64,000 nt of DNA, from NCBI GenBank assembly GCA_944391115.1, contig CALXSJ010000002.1, forward strand, positions 1 to 64,000, written 5' to 3'. The notes below the pieces were generated by a model that was not told the DNA's origin, ran no database searches, and saw only the letters and a program-made list of their open reading frames with translations. Source of the stretch: an uncultured Victivallales bacterium (GTDB lineage: Bacteria > Verrucomicrobiota > Lentisphaeria > Victivallales > UBA1829). The translations under genes were made by a program, and so were the position numbers. Below are positions 28,097 through 36,249 of this stretch, in pieces (position 1 is the first letter of the stretch; every line of letters begins with the position of its first letter).

Positions 28097-28387
28097 TTAC
28101 TGGGAAACAAGTTTCGCAATGCGCTCTCTGAGTTCTTTTCCCGCTCTGAACTTGACGACCACCCGTTCCGGGATCGCCACCGTCACCTCGGGCTTGTTGG
28201 GATTGCGTCCCTTGCGGCTTTTGCGCACCTTGATTTCAAACACGCCGAAGTTTCTCAGTTCGATGTTTCTTCCGGAAACCAGTTCTTCGGCAATATAATC
28301 CAGCGTCTTCTGGACGACGCTTGCCACATCGCTCTGAATCAGATTGGTGTCCGCCGCAATTTTCACCACAAGATCTCTTTTTGTCAT
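28097..28387 (-). CDS. HU/IHF-family DNA-binding protein
   Basis: 96 residues, typical of HU. It has the KRDLVVKIAADTNL start, the core NIELRNFGVFEIKVRKSRKGRNP and the DNA-contacting arm NPNKPEVTVAIPERVVVKFRAGKEL. HU dimers bend DNA and organise the nucleoid. TGGAGAA precedes the start. Monocistronic. The 188 bases upstream to mfd show no clear promoter match. Confidence 0.96.
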   Translation of the reverse strand: MTKRDLVVKIAADTNLIQSDVASVVQKTLDYIAEELVSGRNIELRNFGVFEIKVRKSRKGRNPNKPEVTVAIPERVVVKFRAGKELRERIAKLVSQ

Positions 28388-28575
28388 TGACCATTCTCCA
28401 GGCTATTTTGTATTGTTCAGAACTACCCGTTATACTTGGATCGGAAACCGGAACAGCCGACGCCGGCTTCCTGCTTTTCTAACTTCCTCGTCTGCAAATC
28501 GTAAGGAAACTTTTTCGCTCCGCTCCGACTGCCTTTTTAAAATACCGCCTCATTCCGGAAATACAAATTGAAATC

Positions 28576-31500
28576 CTACTTTTTCAGAAAAATTTTCTCC
28601 AGGAGGATTTTCAGGAAGCGGAGCCTGGAATCGGGATTGGTTTCCGCCGGCAGACGCGGGATTTTTCCGTCCGGTTTCAGAATTTCATGCGCCCGCTCCA
28701 GAATGACTTTATTGTCGGTGCAGGAGATTGCATCCAGGTTTGCGAGGACTCCGATGATCCGGATCTGCGCGCAGACAAACAGGTTTTCCGCCATGCGGGG
28801 CAGTCTGCCGAAGCGGTCCCGCAGCTCCTGCCGGAAACTTTCCAGAACGGTCAGATCGTTGATCATGGCGATGCGGCGGTAGGCGTCAAGGCGCAGGCGG
28901 GAGGAGTTGATGTAGTCCTCCGGGAATGCCGCCGGAATTTTTCCCTCGACCGTCTCAAGCGAATAATCCACGAAGTCGATGAACACATTGCACTCTTTCT
29001 TCAGCGTGATTTCCACGCCTTTCAGCTGCGAAGTGACGGTCCGGAGCAGCTGGCAGTAGAGATTGAATCCGATTGCGTTGATGTGCCCGCTCTGCTCCGC
29101 GCCGAGAATGTTTCCCGCGCCGCGGATTTCGAGATCGCGCAGCGCCAGCTTGAAGCCGGAACCCAGGTGCGTGTATTTGCGCATCGCCGCGATCCGCTTG
29201 CGGACATTGCCGGAAAGAATGGAGTTGCGCGGCAGCAGGAGATAGGCGTAGGCCTGGCGGCTCCAGCGTCCTACGCGCCCGCGGAGCTGATAGAGTTCCG
29301 CGAGTCCGAAGCGGTCTGCGCGTTCGATGATGATCGTGTTGGCATTCGGGATGTCGAGTCCGGATTCGATGATGGTGGTGCAGACCAGCACGTCGATCTT
29401 TCCCTCGATGAAGGAACTCATGACATCCTCGAGTTCGTTTTCGTCCATCTGTCCGTGTCCGACCCCGAATTTTGCCTGCGGGACGAGCGTCCGCAGGCGT
29501 TCCGCCGTTTCGTCGATGGTGCCGACCCGGTTGTGAAGATAGTAGACCTGGCCGCCGCGCTGGAGTTCCCGGTTGATGGCCGTCGCCACGATGCTGTCGT
29601 CATACTGCGAAACGACGGTCTGGACGGGAAGGCGCTGAACCGGCGCGCTCATGATCGTGCTCAGGTCGCGCATCCCGGACATGGAAAAATACAGGGTTCG
29701 CGGAATCGGCGTCGCCGTCATGGTCAGGACGTCCACCATGGTCCGGAGGCGTTTGAGCCGCTCCTTGTGCACGACACCGAAACGCTGTTCCTCGTCGACG
29801 ACCACAAGCCCCAGATTCTTGAACTTGACGTCGCTCTGGAGCAGACGGTGCGTGCCGATGACGATATCGACTTTGCCTTCATTCATGCGTTCGACGATCA
29901 TCGCCTGCTCTCCTTTGGTTTTGAAGCGGCTCAGAGTCTCGATGATGAACGGGTATTCAGCGAAACGCTCCAGAAAATTATAGTAATGCTGCTGGGCGAG
30001 AACGGTCGTGGGGACGAGAATCGCCGCCTGCTTCCCCGACATGACGCATTTGAAGATCGCCCGCATGGCGACTTCGGTTTTTCCGTAGCCGACGTCTCCG
30101 CAAAGCAGACGGTCCATCGGGCGTGTCGATTCCATGTCGCGCTTGATTTCCTCGGCCGCGCAGAGCTGATCGCGCGTTTCGGTGAACGGGAACGACTTCT
30201 CAAACAGACGCTGCTGAAGATCGTCCCGAGGAAACGAACAGCCCTCCGCCTGGCAGCGCATCGCATGAATCTTGAGCATGTCAAACGCCAGCGTCCGCAC
30301 GGAACTTGCCGCTTCGCTCTTGATTTTGTTCCATTTCGCGCTGCCGATTTTGCTGAGCTTGACGAGTCCTTTCTGGGAGCCGATGTAGCGCGTGACGCAG
30401 TGCGCCTGCCACACCGGAACGTAGACGCGGGAGTCGTTGTCGAATTCCAGATCGAGCGCTTCGTAGGACCGGTCTTTCTCCCGGATCGTCTTCAGTCCGT
30501 GATAAATGCAGATCCCGTAGTTGATATGGACCGCGTGATCCCCTTCCTCCATGTCTGCTGAAACGGCCTCCTCGATGGCGTCCTGCGCCAGTTCGGGCGC
30601 GCTGTCGGTTTCGGGCACGATGGTTTTGCCGGCGAGCAGACGGCGCGGAGACGAGAAAAGCTCATATTCGGAAAAAAGCGCGAATTTTTCCTCCGGCAGA
30701 AAGATTCCGCAGGGAACTTCCGCCTGAATGCACTCGATCTTTTCCGAAGTTTCCAGCCCTTCGTCCCGGAGCCAGTCCCGGAGACTGGCAAGGTCGCCGT
30801 CGGTCCTGCCAGCAATGGAGATCCGGTAGGATTCCTCCGCAAGCTGGCGGATCAGGCTGGAACTGATCTGACGCACAAGTTCGGAAAGGTTTTCTTCCGC
30901 GCCCTGCGGCACCATCTGGAGGATATGCCGCGCGGACGGAAACGCGGGGCACTGCATGGCGGATCCGGGCGGAAGTTTGGCGCTTTCCGCGACGTCAAGC
31001 AGCCGGACTGCGTCGCGCCAGAGCGGATCGCGGTCCAGTTTTTCCCATTTGTCCAGAACCGGCGCGTCGAAGAACCGTTCGAGGCTTTTCCGGCACTCTT
31101 CCGGAAAGACGCGGAGAATCAAAGGCCGGTAGATCCGGAGGTAATCCGTGAAATCGCTTTCCGATTCGGATTCCCCTTCCTCCTCCGAGCCGGAGCGCAT
31201 GATGATTTTATATTCGGGAATTTCCCCGACCGAGCTCTGCGTTTCCGGCGCGAAGCGGCGGATGGAATCAATCGCATCTCCCCAGTACTCGATGCGTGCC
31301 GGATAGTTCTGCGCCGGAGAAAAAATGTCGATCAGGCCGCCGCGGCGCGAAAATTCTCCGGGCTGGGTAACCTCGGGTTCGTCGTCATAGTCCATTTCCA
31401 CCAGAAGTTCTGCCAGATGTCCGAGCGGCAGTTCCATGTCCTTGCGCAGAACCAGTTCGGAATTACGCATTTTTTCCGGCGGGGGTGCGGGCGACATCAG

Positions 31501-31827
31501 GGCGGCGCCGGAACCGATCAGAATGTCCGGCGGCGTATGAAGCACAGCGTTGAGCAGGGTCGCCCGGGGAATTTCCGCTTCGGCGAGTTTTTTTCCGCAG
31601 GATGCCCCGTCCGGCAGGATGTCGATGGATTTTGCGATTCCCAGGGTTTTGGCCCAGAGTTCCATTTCCGCTTTGACCTTCTCCCCCAGGGCATAGCCGG
31701 GAAGTTCGATGAAAACAGGGCGTTCGCTTTTGCATGCCGCTGCGAGAGAGATCAGGGAAATGATCCCTTCGTCCACAAGAGAAATTGTCTTTTCCGCAGC
31801 CGGAAAGCGTTCCAGCCACTTCTTCAT
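28576..31827 (-). CDS. mfd: Transcription-repair coupling factor Mfd
   Basis: 1083 residues from MKKWLERF; the open frame extends further but has no better start. The order is Mfd-like: UvrB-like N-terminal domains (RRGGLIDIFSPAQNYPARIEYWGD), RNA-polymerase interaction domain (DHAVHINYGICIYHGL), then the RecG-like translocase with Walker A DRLLCGDVGYGKTEVAMRA, DEEQRFGV, TMTATPIPRTLYFSMSG and RGRVGRWSRQAYAYLL, and a C-terminal TRCF domain. It dislodges stalled RNA polymerase and recruits UvrA. The ribosome site is weak. Its promoter overlaps the leader of divergent rpoD. Confidence 0.97.
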   Translation of the reverse strand: MKKWLERFPAAEKTISLVDEGIISLISLAAACKSERPVFIELPGYALGEKVKAEMELWAKTLGIAKSIDILPDGASCGKKLAEAEIPRATLLNAVLHTPPDILIGSGAALMSPAPPPEKMRNSELVLRKDMELPLGHLAELLVEMDYDDEPEVTQPGEFSRRGGLIDIFSPAQNYPARIEYWGDAIDSIRRFAPETQSSVGEIPEYKIIMRSGSEEEGESESESDFTDYLRIYRPLILRVFPEECRKSLERFFDAPVLDKWEKLDRDPLWRDAVRLLDVAESAKLPPGSAMQCPAFPSARHILQMVPQGAEENLSELVRQISSSLIRQLAEESYRISIAGRTDGDLASLRDWLRDEGLETSEKIECIQAEVPCGIFLPEEKFALFSEYELFSSPRRLLAGKTIVPETDSAPELAQDAIEEAVSADMEEGDHAVHINYGICIYHGLKTIREKDRSYEALDLEFDNDSRVYVPVWQAHCVTRYIGSQKGLVKLSKIGSAKWNKIKSEAASSVRTLAFDMLKIHAMRCQAEGCSFPRDDLQQRLFEKSFPFTETRDQLCAAEEIKRDMESTRPMDRLLCGDVGYGKTEVAMRAIFKCVMSGKQAAILVPTTVLAQQHYYNFLERFAEYPFIIETLSRFKTKGEQAMIVERMNEGKVDIVIGTHRLLQSDVKFKNLGLVVVDEEQRFGVVHKERLKRLRTMVDVLTMTATPIPRTLYFSMSGMRDLSTIMSAPVQRLPVQTVVSQYDDSIVATAINRELQRGGQVYYLHNRVGTIDETAERLRTLVPQAKFGVGHGQMDENELEDVMSSFIEGKIDVLVCTTIIESGLDIPNANTIIIERADRFGLAELYQLRGRVGRWSRQAYAYLLLPRNSILSGNVRKRIAAMRKYTHLGSGFKLALRDLEIRGAGNILGAEQSGHINAIGFNLYCQLLRTVTSQLKGVEITLKKECNVFIDFVDYSLETVEGKIPAAFPEDYINSSRLRLDAYRRIAMINDLTVLESFRQELRDRFGRLPRMAENLFVCAQIRIIGVLANLDAISCTDNKVILERAHEILKPDGKIPRLPAETNPDSRLRFLKILLEKIFLKK

Positions 31828-31860
31828 GTGCTTTTCAAAGAATTTATTGCTCTGCGACAC

Positions 31861-31889
31861 TTGACAAACCGCTTCCGGGATGTTATAAT
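31861..31889 (+). promoter_or_regulatory. Consensus promoter of rpoD
   Basis: TTGACA (31861-31866), exactly 17 bases, TATAAT (31884-31889): full match to both sigma70 boxes. The leader to the rpoD start is about 140 bases and contains a 6-bp hairpin CACGGG / CCCGTG near 31933-31957. Confidence 0.85.
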
Positions 31890-31975
31890 ATAAACTTATT
31901 TGCACTGCACCCTGTGCCGTGCCGACCTGTTTCACGGGTGAAACATCGGATCCCGTGAAAGAAAATGCATGAGTT

Positions 31976-32003
31976 ATAATAAACGCAATAATGGAAAAGT
32001 CAA
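31976..32003 (-). promoter_or_regulatory. Promoter of mfd
   Basis: Minus-strand TTGACT (32003-31998) and TATTAT (31981-31976), spacer 16. The mfd transcript would therefore run through the rpoD promoter in antisense orientation before reaching its start at 31827. Confidence 0.6.
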
Positions 32004-32035
32004 TAGTGCCAAATGGCAAGGAGGCTGGTAAGCAG

Positions 32036-33886
32036 ATGAAATCTTCCTCTCTTTCTACGAAGAAGAATGATGTGAAGAAAGTTTCCTCCGCGGGCGCTAA
32101 GACGGGAAAAAAAGTGGTTCCGCAGCTGAAAACGGCAGCTAAGAGCGTTTCTTCCGGTCCGGTGAAAACCTCCGCTGGGAAAGATGCGTCCTCCGGAAAG
32201 AAACCGGAGAAGAAAATGGCAAAATCTTCCGCCGTGCCTCTGCAGACAAAGAAAATACGGCCTCAGGTGAAAACCTCCGTTCCGGATTTGAAGAAAAAAG
32301 TTCCGGCCGGGGCGGCTCCGGAAAAGAAGCCGTCCGTCAAACCGGCGGCGAAACCTGCCGCCAGGCCGGTTGCGGTGGAGAAACCCGCATCGAAATCCTC
32401 CTCCGGCAAGGCTCCGGTGAAGTCCGCAGGCAAGGCGTCGGACAAGAAGGATGCGAAGACTCCGGAAAAGAAGCCGTCCGTCAAACCGGCGGCGAAACCC
32501 GCCGCCAGGCCGGTTGCGGTGGAGAAGCCCGCATCGAAATCTTCCTCCGGCAAGGCTCCGGTGAAGTCCGCAGGCAAGGCGTCGGACAAGAAGGATGTGA
32601 AAGCTCCGGAAAAGAAGCCGTCCGTCAAACCGGCGGTGAAACCCGTTGCCAAGCCTGTGTCGGTGGAGAAGCCCGCATCGAAATCCTCCTCCGGCAAGGC
32701 TCCGGTGAAGTCCGCAGGCAAGGCGTCGGACAAGAAGGATGCGAAAGCTCCGGAAAAGAAGCCGTCCGTCAAACCGGCGGTGAAACCCGTTGCCAAGCCT
32801 GTGTCGGTGGAGAAGCCCGCATCGAAATCCTCCTCCGGCAAGGCTCCGGTGAAGTCCGCAGGCAAGGCGTCGGACAAGAAGGATACGAAGGCTCCGGAGA
32901 AAAAGCCGGAAAAGGTTGATTATACTCCCTCCACCCTGCAGGTCCTTCCCGAACCGGAAGTTCCGGAATCACAGGAAGGCGCGGAAGGCGATTCCGAACT
33001 TGACGATGAGAAGAAAGAGCTTCTGCCGGGGGGAAAGGTCGGTGTCGTTTCCAAAAACGACACGATGAAGGTCTATATGCAGGATATCGGCCAGATTTCT
33101 CTTGTGACGAAAGAGCAGGAGGTGGATCTCGCTGCAAAGATCCATGGCAGTGACAACATTGCGCACGACGAAGCGCGTGCCACGCTGATCAAGGCAAATC
33201 TCCGTCTGGTTGTCAAGATTGCGCATGATTTCAAGGGACTCGGGCTTCCGCTGCTGGATCTGATTTCCGAGGGCAATATCGGTCTGATGCGCGCCGTGGA
33301 GAAATTCGACCCCGCGAAAGGTGCGAAGTTCAGCTCCTATGCCGCGTGGTGGATCAAGCAGTCGATGCGCCGGGCGCTTGCCAATCAGAGCCGCATCATC
33401 CGCATTCCGGTGCAGTCGGCGGGCAAGATCAACAAGATCAAGTCCATCCGCCTGAAACTGGCGGAAAAGCTCGGGCGCGAACCCACCGATGCGGAGATCG
33501 CCAAGGATCTGGACTACAGCGAGAGAACCGTGGCCGGGCTGCGTCTGGCGGATCTGCGGACCTTTTCGCTGCATGATCCGATCCAGCAGGGCGAGGACGG
33601 CGAATTCCAGGACATCATTCCGGACCGCGGTGCGATGACCCCGGACCGGATTCTGAGCGATGTCGAATCCGTCGGCCGTCTGGTCGATCTGCTTGGAGAG
33701 CTGGATGAACGCGAGCGCATGATCCTGAAGATGCGCTTCGGCCTTGACGGGACCCGTTCCAGAACGCTGGAAGAGGTCAGCCAGGAAATCGGAAGAACCC
33801 GGGAACGCGTCCGGCAGATTCAGAATCAGGCGCTCAGCAAACTGCGCGACCTGCTGGTGGACGAGGCCGGTTTTGCAAATGAATGA
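32036..33886 (+). CDS. rpoD: Primary sigma factor RpoD/SigA with basic repeat N-terminal extension
   Basis: 616 residues from MKSSSLSTKK, with CAAGGAGG upstream; an ATG 45 bases earlier has no ribosome site. Residues about 1-300 are lysine/proline/serine/alanine-rich, including four 48-residue repeats. Then region 1.2 (DTMKVYMQDIGQISLVTKEQ), region 2 (LRLVVKIAHDFKGLGLPLLD, KFSSYAAWWIKQSMRRAL), region 3 (EKLGREPTDAEIAKDL) and region 4 (MILKMRFGLDGTRSRTLEEV, GRTRERVRQIQNQAL). No acidic region 1.1 is seen; the basic extension replaces it. It directs RNA polymerase to housekeeping promoters. rpsU follows; dnaG is not adjacent. Confidence 0.95.
   Translation: MKSSSLSTKKNDVKKVSSAGAKTGKKVVPQLKTAAKSVSSGPVKTSAGKDASSGKKPEKKMAKSSAVPLQTKKIRPQVKTSVPDLKKKVPAGAAPEKKPSVKPAAKPAARPVAVEKPASKSSSGKAPVKSAGKASDKKDAKTPEKKPSVKPAAKPAARPVAVEKPASKSSSGKAPVKSAGKASDKKDVKAPEKKPSVKPAVKPVAKPVSVEKPASKSSSGKAPVKSAGKASDKKDAKAPEKKPSVKPAVKPVAKPVSVEKPASKSSSGKAPVKSAGKASDKKDTKAPEKKPEKVDYTPSTLQVLPEPEVPESQEGAEGDSELDDEKKELLPGGKVGVVSKNDTMKVYMQDIGQISLVTKEQEVDLAAKIHGSDNIAHDEARATLIKANLRLVVKIAHDFKGLGLPLLDLISEGNIGLMRAVEKFDPAKGAKFSSYAAWWIKQSMRRALANQSRIIRIPVQSAGKINKIKSIRLKLAEKLGREPTDAEIAKDLDYSERTVAGLRLADLRTFSLHDPIQQGEDGEFQDIIPDRGAMTPDRILSDVESVGRLVDLLGELDERERMILKMRFGLDGTRSRTLEEVSQEIGRTRERVRQIQNQALSKLRDLLVDEAGFANE
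32318..32893 (+). repeat. Four 144-bp in-frame tandem repeats in rpoD
   Basis: Units start at 32318, 32462, 32606 and 32750, each 144 bases and encoding PEKKPSVKPAAKPAARPV followed by VEKPASKSSSGKAPVKSAG and KASDKKD. Units 1-2 and units 3-4 are closest to each other (AAKPAARPVAV versus AVKPVAKPVSV), suggesting stepwise duplication. Spacing is exactly codon-multiple, so the frame is preserved. Confidence 0.95.
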
Positions 33887-33928
33887 AAAAACAGTTCTGA
33901 CACTTAATCGCGAAAGGGGGTGAACACA

Positions 33929-34096
33929 ATGGAAGCAACCGAAATCCGCATGAAGAAAGGCGAACCGATCGACAGAGCGCTCCGCCGTCTCAAGAAGAAG
34001 CTTGACAAGGAAGGCACCCTCAAGGAACTTCGCAACAGGAGACACTTCGAAAAGCCCAGCGAAAAGAAGCGCCGGACGGCGCGCCGCCGCGGCTGA
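33929..34096 (+). CDS. rpsU: 30S ribosomal protein S21
   Basis: 55 residues, typical S21. [20 protein letters not shown], then [20 protein letters not shown] and a basic end ([12 protein letters not shown]). GGGGGTG precedes the ATG. It lies 42 bases after rpoD, probably in the same transcript, with a terminator behind. The rpoD-rpsU neighbourhood recalls the rpsU-dnaG-rpoD macromolecular synthesis operon, in reversed order and without dnaG. Confidence 0.95.
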   Translation: MEATEIRMKKGEPIDRALRRLKKKLDKEGTLKELRNRRHFEKPSEKKRRTARRRG

Positions 34097-34118
34097 AGTT
34101 CGTTTTCCGAACTTTGCA

Positions 34119-34152
34119 AAGCAGTATCCGGCAGGAGGGATACTGCTTTTTT
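34119..34152 (+). terminator. Intrinsic terminator after rpsU
   Basis: An 11-bp stem AAGCAGTATCC / GGATACTGCTT with an 8-base loop and six T. Confidence 0.9.
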
Positions 34153-34216
34153 CATTCTTTACAGCATGGACGGGAACATCGTCCGGCAGAAACGAATGAT
34201 TTCAGAAGGAGATTTG

Positions 34217-35371
34217 ATGATGAGAAATGATTTTCTCCCGTTTTCCAAGCCATCCATCACGGAAGAGGACATCGCCGCGGTTGCGGATGTCCTTCGTTCC
34301 GGCTGGATTACCACCGGTCCCCGGGCGGCGCAGTTCGAAGAGGCGTTCAAACGTTACACTTCCTGCGGCGAGGCGGTCGCCATGACCTCGGAAACCTCCG
34401 TCATGCACGTCCTTCTGCGCGCCCTTGGAATCGGGCCGGGCGATGAAGTCATCACACCTTCGATGACATGGGTGTCGCTGCCGAACACGGTTCTGCTTTT
34501 CGGCGCGAAGGTGGTGTTTGTCGATGTGGACCGCGATACGCTGATGGTCACTCCGGAGGCGGTTGAGGAGAAAATCACGCCACGTACAAAACTGATCGTT
34601 CCTGTTCATTTTGCCGGCGCCGCCCTGAACATGGGTCCGCTTCGCGCCGTTGCGGAGAAGCACGGCATTCCGCTGGTGGAGGACGCCGCACACGCGCTCG
34701 GAACAGAATGGAATGACGAACGCATCGGCTCGAAAGGCACCTGCATGTTCTCCTTCCATCCGATCAAGAACATCACAACCGGCGAAGGAGGAATGTTCAC
34801 GACGTTCGATCCGGACCTGGCCGCGCGCGTCCGCAGTCTGAAATTCCACGGTCTCGGCGTGGACGCCTATGACCGCCAGACGCACGGGCGCGCCCCCCAG
34901 GCGCAGGTTGTGGAACCCGGATTCAAGTTCAATATGCCGGACATGCAGGCGGTGCTGGGTCTGCGCCAGCTTGCCCGTGTTGATGAACTCAATGCGAAAC
35001 GTGAAGCGCTGGCGCTCCGCTACCGCGAAAAGTTCAGCTCCATTGAGGAGATCCTGCCGCTCCGCGACCCGGATTATAAGATCAGACATTCCTGGCATCT
35101 TTTCGTTGTCCGCGTGACCGAAAAGGCAAAGGTGACGCGCGACGAATTCATGGCGGAACTCAAAAAGCGCAATATCGGGACGGGACTTCATTTCCGCTGC
35201 ACGCACCTGCAGAAATACTACCGCGAGGCGCTCGGGTATCGGGAGGGCATGTATCCGAACACGGAATGGAACTCCGGCAGGATCTGTTCGCTTCCGCTGT
35301 TCCCGGACATGACGGAACGCGACCAGGATGATGTCGTCGATGCCGTCAAGGAGATTCTTGCCCGCCGCTGA
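34217..35371 (+). CDS. arnB: ArnB-like UDP-4-amino-4-deoxy-L-arabinose aminotransferase (DegT/DnrJ/EryC1)
   Basis: 384 residues from MMRNDFLPFSKPS, AAGGAG five bases upstream. From memory it is very close to enterobacterial ArnB along its length: SGWITTGP, VDVDRDTLMVTPEAVEE, the PLP lysine in FSFHPIKNITTGEGG, KFHGLGVDAYDRQTHGRAPQ, GTGLHFRCTHLQKYYREALG and PNTEWNSGRICSLPLFPDMT. ArnB transaminates the 4-keto-pentose nucleotide that becomes the lipid A modification Ara4N. No arnA, arnC or arnT lies next to it. The substrate could be another 4-keto sugar nucleotide. Confidence 0.88.
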   Translation: MMRNDFLPFSKPSITEEDIAAVADVLRSGWITTGPRAAQFEEAFKRYTSCGEAVAMTSETSVMHVLLRALGIGPGDEVITPSMTWVSLPNTVLLFGAKVVFVDVDRDTLMVTPEAVEEKITPRTKLIVPVHFAGAALNMGPLRAVAEKHGIPLVEDAAHALGTEWNDERIGSKGTCMFSFHPIKNITTGEGGMFTTFDPDLAARVRSLKFHGLGVDAYDRQTHGRAPQAQVVEPGFKFNMPDMQAVLGLRQLARVDELNAKREALALRYREKFSSIEEILPLRDPDYKIRHSWHLFVVRVTEKAKVTRDEFMAELKKRNIGTGLHFRCTHLQKYYREALGYREGMYPNTEWNSGRICSLPLFPDMTERDQDDVVDAVKEILARR

Positions 35372-35426
35372 TCCGTCCGGATGGATATACGGGCAAGGCG
35401 GATCTTTTCCGGAATCTGCCGGAGTG

Positions 35427-36218
35427 TTACGGGAGCATGACGGCATCTTTCCGGAAATAGGCGTTCCACGGCTGATGTGTTCCTGTCAGATTTTTATTCA
35501 TCAGCAGTTGAAGGGGAACATTCCGGGCGTTTCCGCCGACCATTAAGGCATTGGCGAAATTCGGATTGTGGTTGGCGCTGATATTGCCGAGTGTGTCCGC
35601 GACACTGTAATAATACGCCAGATAATGACTTCCTCCGGATGAACAGGGCGAGGAAGGAAGCGGCCGGACTTCCGTCGCCAAAAGATGTCCGCCCGGCTGC
35701 GGAACATGATGCAATTTCAGAGGCCACGGCGTATACGTCCAGCTTGTGGGGGATTCCGAGGCAATCAGATTGTTCATTCCGTAGGAGAGGCAGAAGTCGT
35801 AAAAGTTGGGACACTCTTCCTTGTGCAGGTCGGATGGACAGGCGAAGACGCTTTTTTTCCAGCGCTCCGCACGCAGCGCCGGTTGTGCGGTCCGGAACGA
35901 GTCCCCGACATAAATGTAGCAGGAAAGATTGCCGGCCCATGAAAGATTGCCTGTGCGTCCGGCGGGGATGTGATCCTGGTAGTCGCCGCAGTAGCTCAGC
36001 AATGCAATTCCCTGCTGCTTCAGATTGCCGAGGCAGACCACCCCCTTTGCCTTTTCCCGCGCCGACTTCAGCGCCGGCAGCAGAAGAGCCGCAAGAATGG
36101 CAATGACGGCAATGGTGACCAGGAGCTCGATCAGGCTGAATTTCATGCCGTTCGGGTGTGATGCCGCCGTTTCGGATTTTCTTCTTTCAAATCCGGTATT
36201 TTGAAATAAGCGCCTCAT
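35427..36218 (-). CDS. Prepilin-like protein with N-terminal methylation motif
   Basis: 263 residues. The class III-type prepilin start [19 protein letters not shown] is followed by [14 protein letters not shown], then a globular C-terminal domain with cysteines. [18 protein letters not shown] segment corresponds to the H-x9-DG motif, with the Asp lost. Such proteins are numerous in Lentisphaerae/Planctomycetes and are thought to be processed by a PilD peptidase. An upstream start (MRRLFQN) has a plausible ribosome site and is used; MKFSLIE at residue 25 is the alternative. Confidence 0.85.
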   Translation of the reverse strand: MRRLFQNTGFERRKSETAASHPNGMKFSLIELLVTIAVIAILAALLLPALKSAREKAKGVVCLGNLKQQGIALLSYCGDYQDHIPAGRTGNLSWAGNLSCYIYVGDSFRTAQPALRAERWKKSVFACPSDLHKEECPNFYDFCLSYGMNNLIASESPTSWTYTPWPLKLHHVPQPGGHLLATEVRPLPSSPCSSGGSHYLAYYYSVADTLGNISANHNPNFANALMVGGNARNVPLQLLMNKNLTGTHQPWNAYFRKDAVMLP

Positions 36219-36249
36219 TTTTCACCGTTTCTTTCCTGTCGGAGGACAA

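Noticed and set aside
28687-30561. 624-codon plus-strand open frame opposite mfd
   Set aside because: Antisense to conserved Mfd motifs; a composition effect of GC-rich coding sequence.
32263-32877. CRISPR-like regular repeats and a minus-strand frame over the rpoD repeats
   Set aside because: The 144-bp units are contiguous, in frame and code for protein; there are no spacers, and no cas genes in the window.
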